From Bathynomus jamesi (lineage: Eukaryota > Arthropoda > Malacostraca > Isopoda > Cirolanidae): a DNA stretch of 64,000 bases. This document shows positions 61,871 to 64,000 of this stretch, one piece after another. The first letter of the stretch is position 1, and every line of letters begins with the position of its first letter. The stretch lies in contig JAJOZX010012283.1 in NCBI GenBank assembly GCA_023014485.1, positions 1 to 64,000 on the forward strand, given 5' to 3'. The position numbers and the translations under genes were made by a program. The notes under the pieces are model-generated. The model had not been told where the DNA came from. It ran no database searches and saw only the letters and a list, made by a program, of their open reading frames with translations.

Positions 61871-64000
61871 TAGTTTTACACCTGCAGTCCGGTTGCACGG
61901 GGTGGGAACCCTGCATTGTTTGTTATAAAGCAAGTCTTGACATATTTTGAAAGCTTATACCACCCCATTCAAGAATCTATCGGGTGTACACCTGACCCCC
62001 GCTTGGCTTTTTCAATATGGCCGCAATTTTCCAAGATGGCCGGCGAAACTGAAAAATCCCATACCCTGGTCAATACTTGATGGATTTTGATGATCTTGGT
62101 GTCATTTCTAGGGGGTTTTAGGATGCTGAGTCGATCTGGAGGGGTTGCAGATACTTTGGAAGTAGTTTTGACCCACATTCGTCAATACTCAAGGTCACTG
62201 GAGGTCAAACGTCCCCCGAAATAGGGGAATATCCCATATCCCGGGCAGTCGTGGAGATATTTTGGTGATCTTACTGTCGTTTTTATGGTTTTGGGCAAGA
62301 CTGAGTAGTTCTATAGGCACATGATAACAGTAGGATATCATTTTGCAACTCCATGGGTCAAGTCAAGGTCATTTGAGGTTAAAGTTTGGCCTTGAAATAT
62401 GATAATGCCACAGTTGACATCATTGTATTTGCTTTATTTCAGTGACAATTTCTACAATCTAGCTAACTGCTGAGCACTTAACATCTTTTCTGCAGATAAA
62501 ACTAGATCATAATGCTTAAATGACATAACCCACATTATATGGATATGGATATTCGGATATAAACCACAATTTATGCTGAAGTGCAGGGCACATGCATTCT
62601 ATGGAAGGTTACAAAGCTACAAGATATGACCTCGTAAGCAAAACAAAGCTCACACCTAGCTGGGGGATTGGCATTGACAACTTTGATGCAGTTATTCACA
62701 TTAGGTAACCATTTATGGGGGCAAATATCAAAAGATATGGTTGTGTCAGGATCGTCAGGATCATCAGTCTGCTCTTCGTTTGCGTTTTGGGTCAATGGAT
62801 TGTTGCAATCCAAGCCGCTGCCACATGCACAGAACATTGTACAAGGGATTCCGCGTCCCATGCAGCCGCAGCGACTACCCCTGCATGCTGATTGTGATTC
62901 ACACCCACATCTGATTAGCTTCAGAACTTCATTTGGTGCTAAGCACACACCTTCACCAACTGTTTTTGGGATGAGAACTCTGTTTGTTTCGTCTCTCTCC
63001 CACCCATAATGCACAGGATCAAGTGGTGGTGGGTCACACTTTAGTGCATCGAGCCAGTTCGCCACAGCGTAGTGGGCTCTGAGCACATTTTGATGGAAAG
63101 CTTCAGTTGTTGGTGGTAGAGAACATAGTTTGGGTGCAGCAGTTCCCGACTTCCCTGTCTTCTGAGCCCATACTCGCTGACGGCACTCAGTAAGAGATGA
63201 GGATTTCTTATCCCCATAGCATGCAACAATGAACGCTGTTGCCTCTTTCTCGATATGGTTAAAGCATGCATCAAGGTACCCCAGCTTGTCTAGCTTCCGA
63301 CCCTTCTTGGCTGTGGCAGTGTGGCAATGGCAGTGGCTTTGCCGATGCCATGTATTGCTGCAATTGTCACAACCACTCAAAGCGTGTAGTTTGAGGATTT
63401 GTGGGATGATGTCTTTGTGCTGGGTTACAGTTGCTCGGATGTCCACTGATTTTCTGCCACGCACTGGAGACTCCATAATCATGGGACAGCCTAGTTTCTT
63501 AAATTCATAGGAGTCAGTCAGCATGGCAAACACGTCTGTGTCATCACAAATGATGGAGATGCGGGCATCAGAATCTTTCTCAGCTTGTGCGATAGCGTGT
63601 TGTTATTATCACGTCAGCCTCTTCATGAGATGATGAGAGCTCCAATGCTGCTCGACTCCTGCCTCGCACAATGGAAGTCGGTATGGTCTGCCATCCTGCA
63701 AGCACTAGCTCATGGTCTTGGGTTACAGTTGCGAGATACTCACTTTCAGCAAGGATTTGCTCACAGAGCAGCCTGTTTAGTTGCTCCTTGTTCGCGGTGC
63801 ACGTGAGAACAGCGTCTTTTGTAGGCAATGGGGTGTTGAGGTCCAGCTTGTGAACTCTGCTGCTTTTGCTTCTCATTGCCCGAGTGCTTGATTTCGGAGA
63901 GAAATCATAGTAGCGATCAAAAGCTAGTACTACAGATGCATCAGAAAGATGTTTCGGTAGCCATACTTTGAAGGTTTGGATAAATGTAGCAACTGTGCCA
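61871..64000 (-). mobile_element. Second Academ-like DNA transposon, truncated by window end
   Basis: The transposase remnant 62571-64000 continues past the window. The 61871-62570 part is its probable 3' flank and contains AATATGGCCGCAATTTTCCA and AAGATGGCCGGCG phrases reminiscent of the ATGGCGGAC end sequence of the 41116 element, but the inverted partner lies outside the window, so the left border is only approximate. Confidence 0.5.
62571..64000 (-). pseudogene. Academ-like transposase C-terminal part (nuclease-like plus CXC), frameshifted
   Basis: Reading from 64000 downward: TFKVWLPKHLSDASVVLAFD, RYYDFSPKSSTRAM, SSSHEEADVIITT (acidic cluster as in XPG/FEN nucleases), then a frame break near 63590, DDTDVFAMLTDSYEF, KLHALSGCDNCSNT, a long helical stretch, WLDALKCDPPPLDPVHYGWE, and the cysteine cluster RCGCESQSACRGSRCGCMGR, GIPCTMFCACGSGLDCNNP. 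Same order of parts as the element at 41116-46460 (DTD block, SGCD block, CXC) but with a clearly different sequence, so it is another family. About 50 residues follow the CXC before the end at 62571. Confidence 0.75.

Noticed and set aside
1..64000. CRISPR arrays, operons, riboswitches or bacterial mobile elements
   Set aside because: The window is eukaryotic; the regularly spaced repeats seen are microsatellites or a coding minisatellite, not repeat-spacer arrays.

Overview
This is a eukaryotic, AT-rich, intron-containing window that looks like an arthropod, probably a hexapod with a large repeat-filled genome. The evidence is GT-AG spliced exons of a conserved animal RhoGAP gene surrounded by Tc1/mariner, pogo, hAT, Academ-like, Penelope-like, CR1-like and 5S-derived SINE sequences, plus many AT, GT and tetranucleotide microsatellites. 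Nothing fixes the species. There are no prokaryotic operons, CRISPR arrays or intact RNA genes.

Two host genes are visible and lie tail to tail. On the + strand, about 10.6-13.7 kb is a large terminal coding exon of an unrecognised, Ser/Lys/Glu-rich, mostly disordered protein. It carries a 9-residue tandem array and recurrent short motifs, and its reading frame is broken twice. On the - strand, 35.15 down to 23.5 kb holds twelve exons of an ARHGAP21/23-type RhoGAP (RhoGAP19D in Drosophila): the C-terminal half of a PH domain, the whole RhoGAP domain with its catalytic arginine, and a long low-complexity tail ending in the stop codon. Its 5' exons (PDZ, first half of PH) are not found in the window. 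Exon 9 contains a one-base frame inconsistency.

The rest is mobile DNA. 0.5-2.9 kb: two TIR elements with DUF4817-type helix-turn-helix transposases, both set in AT microsatellites. 5.5-6.7 kb: an inverted pair of a SINE-like repeat. 15.9-20.9 kb: a duplicated segment (with a small internal inversion) on either side of a 5S-derived SINE and a broken hAT element. 21.8-22.5 kb: a deleted pogo/Tigger element. 30.8-34.7 kb: a MITE, a mariner and a tiny MITE inside RhoGAP introns. 35.5-36.6 kb: a 1.1 kb near-perfect palindrome. 36.8-40.7 kb: two Penelope-like fragments, the second with inverted ends, a 12-bp target duplication and a hammerhead-like core; a Tc1 element and a 123-bp-TIR MITE sit in the same stretch. 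41.1-46.5 kb: a 5.3 kb Academ-like DNA transposon with TTA target duplications, a Cys/His zinc-finger N-terminus, an XPG/FEN-like nuclease region and a CXC C-terminus. 48.0-51.2 kb: a pogo element split by a CR1-like LINE (itself split by a hAT-like MITE) and a SINE. 52-62 kb: foldback elements, tRNA-like fragments, microsatellites and mostly unassigned sequence. 62.6-64.0 kb: a second, different Academ-like transposase running off the window.

Most transposase frames are interrupted, so these are mainly relics. The two host genes also show single-base frame breaks, which leaves open uncorrected assembly indels as a common cause.
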